This document shows positions 53,625-63,991 of a stretch of DNA of 64,000 bases, piece after piece. The notes under the pieces were generated by a model. The model worked only from the letters and a program-made list of their open reading frames with translations. It was not told where the DNA came from and did no database searches. How positions within the stretch are numbered: the first letter of the stretch is position 1; every line of letters starts with the position of its first letter. The stretch spans positions 2,773,501 through 2,837,500 of the forward strand of contig CP155577.1 in the NCBI GenBank assembly GCA_001306305.2, in the 5' to 3' direction. A program made the position numbers and the translations under genes. The DNA is from Citromicrobium bathyomarinum. Lineage in GTDB: Bacteria > Pseudomonadota > Alphaproteobacteria > Sphingomonadales > Sphingomonadaceae.

Positions 53625-54857
53625 ATGGCGAAAATTCAGGTCAAGAACCCGGTCGTCGAACTCGACGGCGACGAAATGACGAAAATCATCTGGCAGTGGA
53701 TCCGCGAAAGGCTGATCCTGCCCTACCTCGATATCGACCTTAAGTATTACGACCTGTCGATCGAGAAGCGCGACGAAACCGACGACCAGATCACGGTCGA
53801 TGCGGCCAACGCGATCAAGCAGTACGGCGTCGGCGTGAAGTGCGCCACGATCACGCCGGACGAGGCGCGGGTCGAGGAATTCAGCCTCAAGAAGATGTGG
53901 GTTTCGCCCAACGGCACGATCCGCAACATCCTTGGCGGCGTGGTCTTCCGCGAGCCGATCGTGATCGACAACGTGCCGCGCCTCGTGCCCGGCTGGACCG
54001 ATCCGATCGTGGTCGGCCGTCATGCCTTCGGCGACCAGTATCGCGCCAAGGACACGCTGATCCCCGGCAAGGGCAAGCTGCGCCTCGTCTTCGAAGGTGA
54101 AGATGGCGAGAACATCGACATCGACGTGTTCGAATTCCCCAGCCCGGGCGTCGCGATGGCGATGTACAACCTCGACGATTCGATTCGCGACTTCGCGCGC
54201 GCCAGCTTCCAGTACGGCCTCGACCGCAAGTGGCCGGTGTACCTGAGCACCAAGAACACCATCCTCAAGAAGTACGATGGCCGCTTCAAGGATCTGTTCC
54301 AGGAAGTGTTCGACGCCGAATACAAGGCCGATTTCGACAAGGCCGGGATCACCTACGAACACCGCCTGATCGACGACATGGTCGCCGCCGCGCTCAAGTG
54401 GAGCGGCAAGTTCGTGTGGGCCTGCAAGAACTACGATGGCGACGTGCAGTCGGACATCGTCGCACAGGGCTTCGGCTCGCTCGGCCTGATGACCTCCGTG
54501 CTGATGACGCCCGATGGCAAGACCGTGGAAGCGGAAGCGGCGCACGGCACGGTCACCCGCCACTATCGCCAGCACCAGGAAGGCAAGGCGACCTCGACCA
54601 ACCCGATCGCGAGCATCTTCGCGTGGACGCGTGGCCTGATGTATCGCGGCAAGTTCGACGAGACGCCCGAAGTGGTGAAGTTCGCCGAAACGCTGGAAAA
54701 GGTATGCATCCAGACGGTCGAGAGCGGCCAGATGACCAAGGATCTCGCGCTGCTGATCGGCCCGGGCCAGAGCTGGCTGACCACCGAGCAGTTCTTCGAG
54801 GCGATCGTCACCAACCTCGAAACCGAAATGAAGAAGCAGGGCCTCGCCCCCGCCTGA
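53625..54857 (+). CDS. icd: NADP-dependent isocitrate dehydrogenase
   Basis: Oxidises isocitrate to 2-oxoglutarate in the TCA cycle. The 410-residue protein is the eukaryotic-like homodimeric NADP type: [30 protein letters not shown] with the substrate Ser/Asn/Arg residues, [11 protein letters not shown] for metal, and [15 protein letters not shown] for NADP. Such IDHs are standard in alphaproteobacteria. The ATG at 53625 gives [10 protein letters not shown] strong terminator follows and lies within the end of the convergent gene. Confidence 0.97.
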   Translation: MAKIQVKNPVVELDGDEMTKIIWQWIRERLILPYLDIDLKYYDLSIEKRDETDDQITVDAANAIKQYGVGVKCATITPDEARVEEFSLKKMWVSPNGTIRNILGGVVFREPIVIDNVPRLVPGWTDPIVVGRHAFGDQYRAKDTLIPGKGKLRLVFEGEDGENIDIDVFEFPSPGVAMAMYNLDDSIRDFARASFQYGLDRKWPVYLSTKNTILKKYDGRFKDLFQEVFDAEYKADFDKAGITYEHRLIDDMVAAALKWSGKFVWACKNYDGDVQSDIVAQGFGSLGLMTSVLMTPDGKTVEAEAAHGTVTRHYRQHQEGKATSTNPIASIFAWTRGLMYRGKFDETPEVVKFAETLEKVCIQTVESGQMTKDLALLIGPGQSWLTTEQFFEAIVTNLETEMKKQGLAPA

Positions 54858-54885
54858 TCCGGAACACCGCTTCCGTGAAAATCTC

Positions 54886-54921
54886 GCCCCGGCGCCTCAC
54901 TCGTAGGCGTCGGGGCTTTCT
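54886..54921 (+). terminator. icd terminator embedded in the convergent gene
   Basis: GCCCCG-G-CGCC pairs with GGCG-T-CGGGGC (one G-T pair) around a nine-base loop and is followed by TTTCT. The stop and last codons of the minus-strand monooxygenase gene (ends 54897) are inside it. Confidence 0.75.
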
Positions 54922-56117
54922 ATATGCGGGCGGTCGATGCCCAGCCCGATGAGCCTGGCAGGCAGGCGTTGCAGTGGGCTCACCGTATCGATCAACCGCA
55001 CCGGCAGCGGCGCCCGGTCGATCGGCTGATCGCGCTGGAGGATCGGCCGGATGATCTGATCCTGCGCGAGCTTTTGCATCATCTGCGTGTAATGGACCGA
55101 CCGGGCGCGCAGCTGCTGCACGCGCGGCAACAGCGGATCAGGATCGTCTCCGCGCGCGAGCGGTGCCGCCAGCACGTTCGCGGCGACCACTGCATCCTGC
55201 ACCGCGACGTTGATCCCCACCCCGCCGATGGGGCTCATGGCGTGAGCGGCGTCGCCGATCGCCAGCAACCCGTCACGGTTCCACCGTGTCAGACGGTCGA
55301 GCGCCACGCTCAGAAGCTTCACCTCGTCCATATCCGAGAAAGCCGCGATCGCCCCATCGAGCTCGGGCACCAGACCTTGCAGGCGATTGCGGAACGCATC
55401 GACTCCCTGCGCGCGAATCTCGTCGGCCGTGCCTTTGGGGATCAGGAACGCACACTGAAGGTAAGTGCGCCGGTTGATGAGGACCAGAAATTTGCCCGCA
55501 GCGAGCGAACCGAAACTCTCCGGGCCAAGACCGTCGGGGCGATCGAGCCGGAACCACAGGACATCCATCGGCGCGCCGATTCGCTTGAGCGGCAGCACCG
55601 CCTGTTCGCGCATGATCGAGCGGCGCCCGTCCGCGGCGATCACCAGCCGCGCAGGCAGCACCTCCCCGGCCTTTGTTTCGATCGCCGATATCCGCCCGCT
55701 GCTATCGGTATGGGCGGCAACCGCCTCTGTCCCCATACGCAGTTCGAATCCGGGGTATTGGCGCGCTTTGCCGGCCAGAAAATCGAGCAGGTCCCATTGC
55801 GGCATCATCGCGATGTAGGGCGCTGGCACGGGCAGGTGCCGGAAGTCGGCAATTTGACGCTGCTCGCCTGCGATCCTGAGCCCGATCATCTCGACCTTGC
55901 TGTGTTCGATCTCCAGCAGTTCATCGAGCCAGCCGAGCTGGTGGAACAGGTCGAGCGTCGAGGGATGGACCGTGTCGCCGCGAAAATCCCGGAAAAAGTC
56001 CTCGTGCTTCTCCAGCACGGTCACCTTCACGCCCGCGCGGGCAACCAACATTCCGGTAAATATTCCCGCCGGGCCTCCGCCAACGACGATTACCGGCAAT
56101 TCGGGATCATGTGGCAC
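54897..56117 (-). CDS. FAD-dependent monooxygenase (UbiH/PobA-like)
   Basis: A 406-residue group A flavoprotein hydroxylase: dinucleotide motif VIVVGGGPAGIFTGMLVARAG at the start, VIAADGRRSIMR (the DG motif) in the middle, and AIGDAAHAMSPIGGVGINVA (GD motif binding ribityl) near residue 295. The substrate is unknown; members hydroxylate aromatics or polyprenylated quinone precursors. The GTG at 56115-56117 (VPHDPELP) starts directly before the Rossmann strand, with AGGAG about 10 bases upstream. It is divergent from the GNAT-nitrilase gene. Confidence 0.85.
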   Translation of the reverse strand: MPHDPELPVIVVGGGPAGIFTGMLVARAGVKVTVLEKHEDFFRDFRGDTVHPSTLDLFHQLGWLDELLEIEHSKVEMIGLRIAGEQRQIADFRHLPVPAPYIAMMPQWDLLDFLAGKARQYPGFELRMGTEAVAAHTDSSGRISAIETKAGEVLPARLVIAADGRRSIMREQAVLPLKRIGAPMDVLWFRLDRPDGLGPESFGSLAAGKFLVLINRRTYLQCAFLIPKGTADEIRAQGVDAFRNRLQGLVPELDGAIAAFSDMDEVKLLSVALDRLTRWNRDGLLAIGDAAHAMSPIGGVGINVAVQDAVVAANVLAAPLARGDDPDPLLPRVQQLRARSVHYTQMMQKLAQDQIIRPILQRDQPIDRAPLPVRLIDTVSPLQRLPARLIGLGIDRPHIESPDAYE

Positions 56118-56181
56118 CTTGGACGCTCTCCTTTGTTCAGGCACTAGTGCCCGTTGAACACTGCATACAGGAGACGATCCG

Positions 56182-57837
56182 ATCTCGACCACCGACAAGA
56201 CCAAGGCCCGCCTGGAAGTCCGCCAGGCGAAGCTCAAGGATGTGCCCGATATCGCGGAGCTGGTCCGCCGCGCCTATGTCGATCTGCCGCCCTACAAGCT
56301 GGGCGAGATCCGTGGGCAGCTGAACAATTACCGCGAGGGTTGCTTCGTTGCCAAGCTGGATGGGGTGATCGTCGGCTATTGCGCGTCGATGCGCCTGAAG
56401 GCGAATGTCGCGATGTCGGATCACTCGTGGGACGAGGTCACGGGCAACGGGTTCGGCAGCCGGCACGATCCGACCGGCGACTGGCTCTACGGCTACGAAA
56501 TGTGCGTCGATCCCAAGGTGCGTGGCACCCGGATCGGACGACGCCTGTACGAGGAGCGGCGCGCGCTGGCCGAGCGGCTCGATCTGTCGGGCATCGTCTT
56601 CGGCGGGCGCATGCCCAATCTGGCGAACGCGATGCGGCGCAAGCGCAACCGCGCGGAGGGGCCGGAGGACTATCTCGAGAAGGTCGTCGACAACAAGATC
56701 CACGACCCCGTGCTGCGCTTCCAGCTGGCCAACGGGTTCGAACCGCAGGGCATCCTCGAGAACTATCTGCCCGAAGACAAGCGTTCCAAGGCGTTCGCCG
56801 TGCGCATGGTCTGGCGCAATCCCTATGTCGACGCCGATGCGCCGCGCAAACACCGCCTGCCGCGCGATGTCGAAAGCGTGCGAATCGCGACCTGCCAGTT
56901 GCAGGCGCGCGCGGTCTCCGGCTTCGACGAGTTCATGCGCCACGTGGAATATTTCGTGGACGTCGCATCGGACTACGAAAGCGATTTCATCCTCTTCCCC
57001 GAGCTGTTCACACTGATGCTGCTGAGCGCGGAGGAAAAGGAGCTGAGCCCGATCGAAGCGATCGAGGCGCTGAGCGAGTACACGCCCAAGATCCGCCAGA
57101 AGCTTTCCGAGCTGGCGCTCAACTACAACATCAACATCATCGGTGGGTCGCATCCGACGCGGATGGACGATGGGGACATCCACAACGTCGCCTATGTCTG
57201 CCTGCGCGACGGATCGATCCACGCGCAGGAGAAGATCCACCCCACCCCCAACGAAGCCTATTGGTGGAACATCAAGGGTGGCGATTCGATCGATGCGATC
57301 CCAACGGATTGCGGCCCGATCGGGGTGCTGATCTGTTACGACAGCGAATTCCCCGAACTCGCCCGCAGGCTCGTAGACGAAGGCGCGCGGATCATCTTCG
57401 TGCCCTTCTGCACCGACAGCCGCCAGGGCTACATGCGCGTGCGCTATTGCGCGCAGGCTCGCGCGATCGAGAATCAGTGCTTCACCGTGCTCAGCGGCAA
57501 TGTCGGCAACCTGCCCAACGTGGCGAACATGGATATCCAGTACGCGCAGAGCTGCATCCTGACCCCGTGTGACTTCCCCTTCGCGCGCGACGGGATCGCC
57601 GCCGAAGCGAGCGAGAATGTCGAGACGCTGACGATCAGCGACGTCAATCTGGCAGACCTCAGCTGGGCGCGCGCCGAGGGCACCGTGCGCAATCTCGCGG
57701 ATCGCCGCTTCGACCTCTACCAGATCGAGTGGGACAAGCGCGTGGGCCAGATCTCCCCCCGCATCGGCGAGGCAGAGGCCGAAGCCGCCGGACAGGACGC
57801 GGCACCCAGGGGCCCACACACCCCGGGCGGTGGGTAA
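56182..57837 (+). CDS. GNAT N-acetyltransferase/carbon-nitrogen hydrolase fusion, apparent ATC start
   Basis: A two-domain protein of about 551 residues. Residues 1-200 are a GNAT domain (RLEVRQAKLKDVPDIAELVR, acetyl-CoA loop KVRGTRIGRRLY). Residues 230-525 are a nitrilase/carbon-nitrogen hydrolase with Glu274 (LFPELF), Lys351 (EKIHPTPNE) and Cys385 (LICYDSEFPE), the expected triad. The fusion family is known, but its substrate is not. No ATG/GTG/TTG occurs between the upstream stop (56155) and GTG 56242, which would cut off the first GNAT strand. An ATC at 56182 has CAGGAG eight bases upstream and would read (M)STTDKTKARLEV, so I place the start there. Confidence 0.85.
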   Translation: MSTTDKTKARLEVRQAKLKDVPDIAELVRRAYVDLPPYKLGEIRGQLNNYREGCFVAKLDGVIVGYCASMRLKANVAMSDHSWDEVTGNGFGSRHDPTGDWLYGYEMCVDPKVRGTRIGRRLYEERRALAERLDLSGIVFGGRMPNLANAMRRKRNRAEGPEDYLEKVVDNKIHDPVLRFQLANGFEPQGILENYLPEDKRSKAFAVRMVWRNPYVDADAPRKHRLPRDVESVRIATCQLQARAVSGFDEFMRHVEYFVDVASDYESDFILFPELFTLMLLSAEEKELSPIEAIEALSEYTPKIRQKLSELALNYNINIIGGSHPTRMDDGDIHNVAYVCLRDGSIHAQEKIHPTPNEAYWWNIKGGDSIDAIPTDCGPIGVLICYDSEFPELARRLVDEGARIIFVPFCTDSRQGYMRVRYCAQARAIENQCFTVLSGNVGNLPNVANMDIQYAQSCILTPCDFPFARDGIAAEASENVETLTISDVNLADLSWARAEGTVRNLADRRFDLYQIEWDKRVGQISPRIGEAEAEAAGQDAAPRGPHTPGGG

Positions 57838-57897
57838 TCACGGACTTTCGCTCATTTCAGGCCTTCAACGGCTGGGCAGGCTTGATATGGTCGGCCC

Positions 57898-59700
57898 GTG
57901 GCAGGTGAACTTCAACCGACGACTGCGCTGTCCGACGCGCTGGTGATTTTGGGCGCAGCGGGAATCGTCATCCCGCTGTTCGCCCGTTTCCGGATTACGC
58001 CCGTTATCGGCTTCCTGCTGATCGGCATCCTCGTCGGCCCCTACGGGCTCGGCGCGCTGACACCTGAAATCAAATGGCTGACAGCGGTCACGATATCGGA
58101 GCCCGATTCACTCGCGATCTTCGCCGAGTTCGGGATCATCCTGCTCCTGTTCACGATCGGGCTGGAACTGTCGTTCAACCGATTGTGGCAGATGCGCAGG
58201 CTGGTCTTCGGGCTCGGCGCGCTCGAACTGACCATTATCGGCACCTCGATCGCGCTGGTGCTGGCGATGATGGGGCAATACTGGACCGGCGCAATGGCGC
58301 TGGGCCTGGCGCTGGCGCTGTCGTCGACCGCGATCGTGCTGCCGATTTCCGGGACCAGTTCCCCGGTCGGCAAGGCCGCGCTCTCGATGCTGCTGTTCGA
58401 GGATATCGCGATCGTCCCGATCATCTTCATGCTCGGCGCGCTCGCCCCTTATGCACAGGCCGACGGGCTCACCGGGCTATGGACCACGCTGTGGCAGGGT
58501 GCGGCGGTGATCGCGGTCCTGCTGATCCTGGGCCGCTATGCCCTGCCGGTCCTGTTCGCGCAGGCTGCGCGTACCAAGAGCCCCGAGGTTTTCCTTGCCG
58601 CCACGCTGGTGGTGGTGATCGGTGCCAGTCTCGCGACCGGGATCACCGGCCTCTCCCCCATTGTCGGCGCGCTGATCGCAGGGCTGCTGATCGCAGAAAC
58701 CGATTTCCACGGCGAGGTCGAGACGATCATCGAGCCCTTCAAAGGTCTCGCACTCGGTATCTTCCTGATCACCATCGGGATGAGCATCGATCTGAAGGCG
58801 CTGGCCGACAATGTCGGGATCATCCTGACCGCGGTGGTGCTGGTGCTGTCGTTCAAGGCGCTGGTCACCGGGCTGCTGCTGCGCATGATGGGCGCGCGGC
58901 GCAACACGGCGACCGAGACCGGCATCCTGATGGCGAGCCCATCGGAAACCACGCTGATCGTGCTTTCTGCCGCAAGCTCGGCGATGCTGATCCAGCCCGG
59001 CACGACGCAATTCTGGCAGATCGTCACGGCGATCGGCCTTACCGTAACTCCGCTACTGGCCTTCGTCGGGCGCGCGGTGGCCCGCAGGGTGGACCCGGTG
59101 CCCGATCCCGCGCGCGATCAGTCCGCTCCGGCGGGCCGGGTTATTGTGGTCGGCGGGGGGCGTGTCGGCCGGCTGATCGCGGATATGCTGCGCGTGCACG
59201 AGAAGCCGTATGTCGCCATCGAGTCCGACGCGGACCTGGCGCTGCAGGACAAGCGCGATGGCTACAACGTCATCTTCGGCAATGCCGCTCGGCTGGAAAC
59301 GCTGCGTGCGCTGCGAGTGGAAGACGCCTCCGCAATCGTGCTGACGATGGATGCACCGGTCCTGGCCCAGCAACTGGTCGTACGGCTGCGACGCAATTAC
59401 CCCGATCTGCTGATCGTCGCGCGTGCCCGCGATGCCAGCCATGCCGCCTTGCTCTATCAGGCGGGCGCGAGCCACGCGGTGCCGGAAACGCTGGAAAGCT
59501 CGCTGCAGCTGTCGGAGGCGGTGCTGGTGGATATCGGAGTGGCCATGGGGCCGGTGATCGCCTCGATCCACGAGAAGCGCGACGAGATGCGCAAGCAGAT
59601 TCAGACCGAAGGCGCGCTGGAATACGCGCCCAAACTGCGCACCAGCACCGTATCGGCAACTGCGCCTTCAAACGTCCCGGCAGATCTGCCTTCCGACTGA
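57898..59700 (+). CDS. CPA2 family cation:proton antiporter with RCK/TrkA-N domain (Kef/YbaL-like)
   Basis: A 600-residue membrane protein. Residues 1-390 form about 12 helices of the Na+/H+ exchanger fold (PVIGFLLIGILVGPYGLGAL, ALSSTAIVLPISG, LLFEDIAIVPIIFMLGAL, GLSPIVGALIAGLLIAET). Residues about 405-530 are a nucleotide-binding TrkA-N domain (GRVIVVGGGRVGRLIADML, VIFGNAARLETLRAL). It probably exports K+ or Na+ against protons under nucleotide control. The YbaL/KefB group fits best. The start is the GTG at 57898; no strong ribosome site is visible. Confidence 0.88.
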   Translation: MAGELQPTTALSDALVILGAAGIVIPLFARFRITPVIGFLLIGILVGPYGLGALTPEIKWLTAVTISEPDSLAIFAEFGIILLLFTIGLELSFNRLWQMRRLVFGLGALELTIIGTSIALVLAMMGQYWTGAMALGLALALSSTAIVLPISGTSSPVGKAALSMLLFEDIAIVPIIFMLGALAPYAQADGLTGLWTTLWQGAAVIAVLLILGRYALPVLFAQAARTKSPEVFLAATLVVVIGASLATGITGLSPIVGALIAGLLIAETDFHGEVETIIEPFKGLALGIFLITIGMSIDLKALADNVGIILTAVVLVLSFKALVTGLLLRMMGARRNTATETGILMASPSETTLIVLSAASSAMLIQPGTTQFWQIVTAIGLTVTPLLAFVGRAVARRVDPVPDPARDQSAPAGRVIVVGGGRVGRLIADMLRVHEKPYVAIESDADLALQDKRDGYNVIFGNAARLETLRALRVEDASAIVLTMDAPVLAQQLVVRLRRNYPDLLIVARARDASHAALLYQAGASHAVPETLESSLQLSEAVLVDIGVAMGPVIASIHEKRDEMRKQIQTEGALEYAPKLRTSTVSATAPSNVPADLPSD

Positions 59701-59749
59701 TCCGGACCTTCTTCCGTTGCCAACCATTGGTAGGGAAAGGAGAATTTAA

Positions 59750-59938
59750 ATGTCCGACATCGACCCGACCAAGCCGATCCCGAACGACGAGAAGTTCAAG
59801 CCGCAAAATCAGCAAGGAAGCGGCAAGGCCAAGCCGTCCGCGCGCCGTGACGCCTCCAGGCCTGCCGATACCGGCGGTGAGGACCTGAACCGTGGCAGCC
59901 AGCCAGACGCGCGGCGAGCAGGCAGCGGCGCCCGCTAA
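59750..59938 (+). CDS. small hydrophilic protein, unknown
   Basis: A 62-residue, very polar, Pro/Lys/Asp/Arg-rich protein with no hydrophobic stretch (MSDIDPTKPIPNDEKFKPQN at the start), likely disordered. The ATG has AAAGGAGAA seven bases upstream, an excellent ribosome site, which supports translation. No family recognised. It lies between the antiporter gene and convergent alaS. Confidence 0.55.
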   Translation: MSDIDPTKPIPNDEKFKPQNQQGSGKAKPSARRDASRPADTGGEDLNRGSQPDARRAGSGAR

Positions 59939-59962
59939 AAAAATGTCCGAGGGCGCGTACGG

Positions 59963-62623
59963 CTAGGCGTCTACCGCCTCGGCCAGCGCGCCCCGCACCG
60001 CATCAAGCGCGGCCCCGGCGTTAGCCGCATCGGGGCCGCCGCCTTGCGCCATATCCGCCCGGCCCCCGCCGCCCTTGCCGCCAAGCGCGGCAACACCGGC
60101 CCGGACCAGTTCGACAGCGCTGAAGCGATCGGTCAGGTCGTCGGTAACAGCGACCGCGAAGGCGGCCTTGCCGTCATTGGTCGCGCAGATCGCGGCGATT
60201 CCCGAGCCAAGGCGCTGTTTTGCCGCATCGAGCAGCGGGCGCAGTTCCTTGGGATCCAGCCCCTCGATGACCTGACCGCTGAAGGTCACGCCATTGATCG
60301 TCTCGTCGCTGACCTGCGGCCCGTCGCCACCCCCGCCCGACAGGGCGAGTGCGCGCTTGGCGTCGGCCAGCTCGCGCTCGAGCGTCTTGCGCTGCGCAAG
60401 CAGGGCATCGAGTTGCGCGACCGCCGCATCCGGCGTCGCGCCCAGCTTGCCGCTGATTTCGTTTAGAGCGTTCGCTCGGGTGCGAAGATACTCACTGGCC
60501 GCATTGCCGGTCAGCGCCTCGATCCGTCGCACGCCCGAGGATACGGACGATTCGCCGATGATCGCGAACAGGCCAATATCGCCGGTCCGTTCCACGTGGG
60601 TGCCGCCGCACAGCTCGATCGAGAAATCGGCGTCGGCATCGCGCCCCATCGAAAGCACGCGAACCTCGTCTCCGTATTTCTCCCCGAACAGCGCCATCGC
60701 TCCTGCGGCGACCGCGTCGTCGGGTGTCATCAGCCGGGTGCCGACCTCGGAATTGCCACGGATCTGGGAGTTCACATCCTGCTCGATCCGGTCGAGCCCT
60801 TCGCGGTCGATCTTCTCCGGGTAGGAGAAGTCGAAGCGCAGGTAATCCTCTGCCACCAGCGAGCCCTTCTGGGTGACCTGATCGCCAAGGCGCCGGCGCA
60901 GTGCCGCATGAAGCAGATGGGTCGCGGAGTGATTGGCGCGAATGCGGTTGCGGCGCTGCTCGTCGACGGTCAGCCGAACCTCGTCGCCCACGCGCACTTC
61001 GCCCGCTTCGATCTTGCCCTGATGCGTGTGGAGCCGACCGAGCGGCTTGCCCGTGTCGCGCACCGCGATACGTAGGCCATCGTGCGTGGTGATGCTGCCG
61101 CTGTCGCCGCTCTGGCCACCGCTTTCGCCGTAGAAGGGCGTCTGGTTGGTCAGCAGCACGACATCTTCACCAGCCGCAGCCGAGGTCACTTCGACGCCAT
61201 CCTTCACGATCGCAACCACCTGGCCTTCGCCCTGCGTGGCGGAATAGCCGGTAAACTCGGTTGCGCCTTCACGTTCGGCGATGGAGAACCAGACTTCGCT
61301 GTCGGCAGCCTGACCGCTGCCCTTCCATGCCGCACGTGCCGCCTCGCGCTGGCGCGCCATCGCAGCGTCGAACCCTTCACGGTCGACCGCGATGCCCTGG
61401 CCGCGCAAGGCATCTTCGGTGAGGTCGTAGGGGAAGCCGTAGGTATCGTAGAGCTTGAACGCGACCTCGCCGTCGAGCTGATCGCCCTTGCCCAGCGAGC
61501 CGGTCGCCTCGTCGAGCAGACGCAGACCCTTCTCCAGCGTTTCGCGGAAGCGCGTCTCTTCGCGTTCGAGCGTTTCCTCGATCAGTGCCTGGCCGCGCCC
61601 GAGTTCGGGATAGGCCTGGCCCATTTCGCCGACCAGCGTGGGTACGAGGCGGTGCATCAGCGGCGTTTTAGCGCCCAGAAGATGCGCGTGGCGCATCGCG
61701 CGCCGCATGATCCGCCGCAGGACGTAGCCGCGCCCTTCGTTCGACGGGAGCACCCCGTCCGCGATCAGGAAACCGGTCGCGCGCAGGTGATCCGCGATCA
61801 CGCGGTAGCTGGCGATCGTATAGTCGGTCGCATCCGCGTGAAGCTGGGCCTCGGTGGATTCGATCAGCGTGCGGAAGGTGTCGGTGTCGTAGTTGTTGTG
61901 GACACCCTGCAGAACAGCAGCAATCCGCTCCAGCCCCATGCCGGTGTCGATATTCTGGTTGGGCAGGTCGCCGATGATTTCGCCGCCCCGCTGCTCGTTC
62001 TGCATGAAGACGAGGTTCCAGATCTCGACGAAGCGATCACCGTCCTCTTCCGGCGAGCCGGGAGGCCCTCCGGGGATGTGATCGCCATGATCCCAGAAGA
62101 TTTCCGAGCACGGGCCGCACGGACCATCATCGCCCATCGCCCAGAAGTTGTCCTTGGTCGCGATGCGAATGATGCGGTCTTCGGGGAGACCTGCAATCTT
62201 GCGCCACAGATCGAACGCCTCGTCATCGGTGTGATAGACCGTGGCGAGCAGGCGATTCTTGTCGAGGCCGAACTCCTCGGTCAGCAGCGTCCATGCATTA
62301 TGGATCGCCTGCTCCTTGAAATAGTCGCCAAACGAAAAATTGCCGAGCATCTCGAAGAAGGTGTGGTGCCGCGCGGTGTAGCCCACGTTGTCGAGGTCAT
62401 TGTGCTTGCCGCCTGCACGCACGCATTTCTGCGCGCTGACTGCGCGGGGCGCCGGGGGCGTTTCGAGGCCGGTGAAGACGTTCTTGAACGGCACCATGCC
62501 CGCGTTGACGAACATCAGCGTCGGATCGTTATGCGGCACCAGTGGCGCCGAGGCGACACGCTTGTGATCGCGCGATTCGAAGAATTCGAGGAAGGTCCGG
62601 CGGATGTCGTTGGTGCTGGTCAT
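59963..62623 (-). CDS. alaS: alanine--tRNA ligase
   Basis: Charges tRNA-Ala and edits mischarged Ser and Gly. The 886-residue class II synthetase has [20 protein letters not shown] at the start, [16 protein letters not shown], the motif 2/3 regions, the editing-site motifs [13 protein letters not shown] and [15 protein letters not shown], and a C-terminal C-Ala domain ending [16 protein letters not shown]. The start is the ATG at 62621-62623. recA lies upstream on the same strand, a recA-alaS order common in alphaproteobacteria, separated by a terminator. Confidence 0.97.
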   Translation of the reverse strand: MTSTNDIRRTFLEFFESRDHKRVASAPLVPHNDPTLMFVNAGMVPFKNVFTGLETPPAPRAVSAQKCVRAGGKHNDLDNVGYTARHHTFFEMLGNFSFGDYFKEQAIHNAWTLLTEEFGLDKNRLLATVYHTDDEAFDLWRKIAGLPEDRIIRIATKDNFWAMGDDGPCGPCSEIFWDHGDHIPGGPPGSPEEDGDRFVEIWNLVFMQNEQRGGEIIGDLPNQNIDTGMGLERIAAVLQGVHNNYDTDTFRTLIESTEAQLHADATDYTIASYRVIADHLRATGFLIADGVLPSNEGRGYVLRRIMRRAMRHAHLLGAKTPLMHRLVPTLVGEMGQAYPELGRGQALIEETLEREETRFRETLEKGLRLLDEATGSLGKGDQLDGEVAFKLYDTYGFPYDLTEDALRGQGIAVDREGFDAAMARQREAARAAWKGSGQAADSEVWFSIAEREGATEFTGYSATQGEGQVVAIVKDGVEVTSAAAGEDVVLLTNQTPFYGESGGQSGDSGSITTHDGLRIAVRDTGKPLGRLHTHQGKIEAGEVRVGDEVRLTVDEQRRNRIRANHSATHLLHAALRRRLGDQVTQKGSLVAEDYLRFDFSYPEKIDREGLDRIEQDVNSQIRGNSEVGTRLMTPDDAVAAGAMALFGEKYGDEVRVLSMGRDADADFSIELCGGTHVERTGDIGLFAIIGESSVSSGVRRIEALTGNAASEYLRTRANALNEISGKLGATPDAAVAQLDALLAQRKTLERELADAKRALALSGGGGDGPQVSDETINGVTFSGQVIEGLDPKELRPLLDAAKQRLGSGIAAICATNDGKAAFAVAVTDDLTDRFSAVELVRAGVAALGGKGGGGRADMAQGGGPDAANAGAALDAVRGALAEAVDA

Positions 62624-62737
62624 GATCCAGCCGAGTTAGGCAAGAAGGCCGTGGCCGACAAGCTTTCACAAAGCGCATTGCTGCGCGATCACCGGTGCAG
62701 GTTACGTCAGCCGTCCGGCAGCAACGCGCCAGACAAC

Positions 62738-62788
62738 GGAAAAACCGGCCGCGAGGCTTCCAGAGGAAAGCGACGCAACCGGTTTTCC
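62738..62788 (-). terminator. terminator after recA
   Basis: On the minus strand GGAAAACCGG (62779-62788) pairs with CCGG followed by TTTTT (62738-62748) around an inner stem of GCTTTCC and GGAAGC. It starts 46 bases after the recA stop. Confidence 0.8.
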
Positions 62789-62834
62789 GGGTTCCCGGGC
62801 GCGAGGTCTGCAGCGCCCGCTTGAGAAGAAGCGA

Positions 62835-63899
62835 TCAGTCCTCCGCGTCAGGACCGACCATCATCTCCTCGGCGACATCGTCGGTCTTGCCGCGGATCGC
62901 AGCCTCCAACTTGTCGCAAATTTCGGGGTTTTCCTTGAGGAAGGTCTTCGCGTTTTCGCGGCCCTGCCCGATCCGGATGCTGTCGTAGGAGAACCAGGAG
63001 CCGGATTTCTCCACCACGCCCGCCTTCACGCCGAGGTCGAGAATCTCACCGATCTTGGAAATGCCCTGCCCGTACATGATGTCGAATTCGACCTGCTTGA
63101 ACGGCGGTGCGACCTTGTTCTTGACCACTTTCACACGTGTTGAGTTACCGATAATTTCGTCGCGGTCCTTGATCTGGCCGGTGCGACGGATGTCGAGTCG
63201 CACGCTGGCGTAGAACTTGAGCGCATTGCCCCCGGTGGTCGTTTCCGGATTGCCGTACATCACGCCGATCTTCATCCGCAGCTGGTTGATGAAGATGACC
63301 ATGCACTTGGAACGGTTGATCGACCCGGTCAGCTTGCGCAGGGATTGGGACATCAGGCGTGCCTGAAGGCCGACGTGGCTATCGCCCATCTCGCCTTCGA
63401 TTTCAGCACGCGGGACCAGCGCGGCCACCGAGTCGACCACCAGCACGTCGATCGCATTGGAGCGGACCAGCGTGTCGGTAATTTCGAGCGCCTGCTCGCC
63501 CGTATCGGGCTGCGAGACGATCAGTTCGTCGATATCGACGCCCAGCTTCTTGGCGTAGACCGGGTCGAGCGCGTGTTCGGCATCGACGAAGGCGGCGGTG
63601 CCACCAGCCTTCTGCGCTTCTGCGATCACATGCAGTGCCAGCGTGGTCTTGCCCGAGCTTTCCGGCCCGTAAACCTCGATCACCCGACCCTTCGGCAGGC
63701 CGCCGATGCCGAGCGCGATATCGAGACCGAGCGAGCCGGTCGAAATCGATTCGACATTCATCGTTTCCTTCGAGCCCAGCTTCATCGCCGAACCCTTGCC
63801 GAATGCGCGGTCGATCTGTGCGAGTGCCGCGTCGAGCGCTTTTTGACGGTCCACGTTGGTTTCCTTGTCGTCTACCAGCTTCAGTTTCGCAGCAGCCAT
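62835..63899 (-). CDS. recA: recombinase RecA
   Basis: Forms filaments on single-stranded DNA, drives strand exchange and triggers LexA cleavage. The 354-residue protein has [20 protein letters not shown] (Walker A, about 78-85), [20 protein letters not shown] (Walker B), [20 protein letters not shown] (loop L2 region), and an acidic C-terminus ending GPDAED. The start is the ATG at 63897-63899. A perfect alphaproteobacterial LexA box overlaps its promoter. Confidence 0.98.
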   Translation of the reverse strand: MAAAKLKLVDDKETNVDRQKALDAALAQIDRAFGKGSAMKLGSKETMNVESISTGSLGLDIALGIGGLPKGRVIEVYGPESSGKTTLALHVIAEAQKAGGTAAFVDAEHALDPVYAKKLGVDIDELIVSQPDTGEQALEITDTLVRSNAIDVLVVDSVAALVPRAEIEGEMGDSHVGLQARLMSQSLRKLTGSINRSKCMVIFINQLRMKIGVMYGNPETTTGGNALKFYASVRLDIRRTGQIKDRDEIIGNSTRVKVVKNKVAPPFKQVEFDIMYGQGISKIGEILDLGVKAGVVEKSGSWFSYDSIRIGQGRENAKTFLKENPEICDKLEAAIRGKTDDVAEEMMVGPDAED

Positions 63900-63953
63900 C
63901 GCACGCCCTCCTTCATGTTCCTAGAGAGGCTCTCGCCTTTTCGACATGAGCAG

Positions 63954-63982
63954 TATGTACCGCTTATGTTCCGATAGAACAA
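63954..63982 (-). promoter_or_regulatory. recA promoter
   Basis: On the minus strand TTGTTC at 63977-63982 and TACATA at 63954-63959, 17 bases apart, lie about 55 bases upstream of the recA ATG. The -35 overlaps the SOS box. Confidence 0.7.
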
Positions 63983-63991
63983 GGGGGGAAC
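63977..63991 (-). promoter_or_regulatory. LexA (SOS) box of recA
   Basis: On the minus strand GTTC-CCCCCTT-GTTC, a perfect match to the alphaproteobacterial direct-repeat LexA site GTTC-N7-GTTC. It covers the -35 element, so LexA binding would block transcription until DNA damage. Confidence 0.88.
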
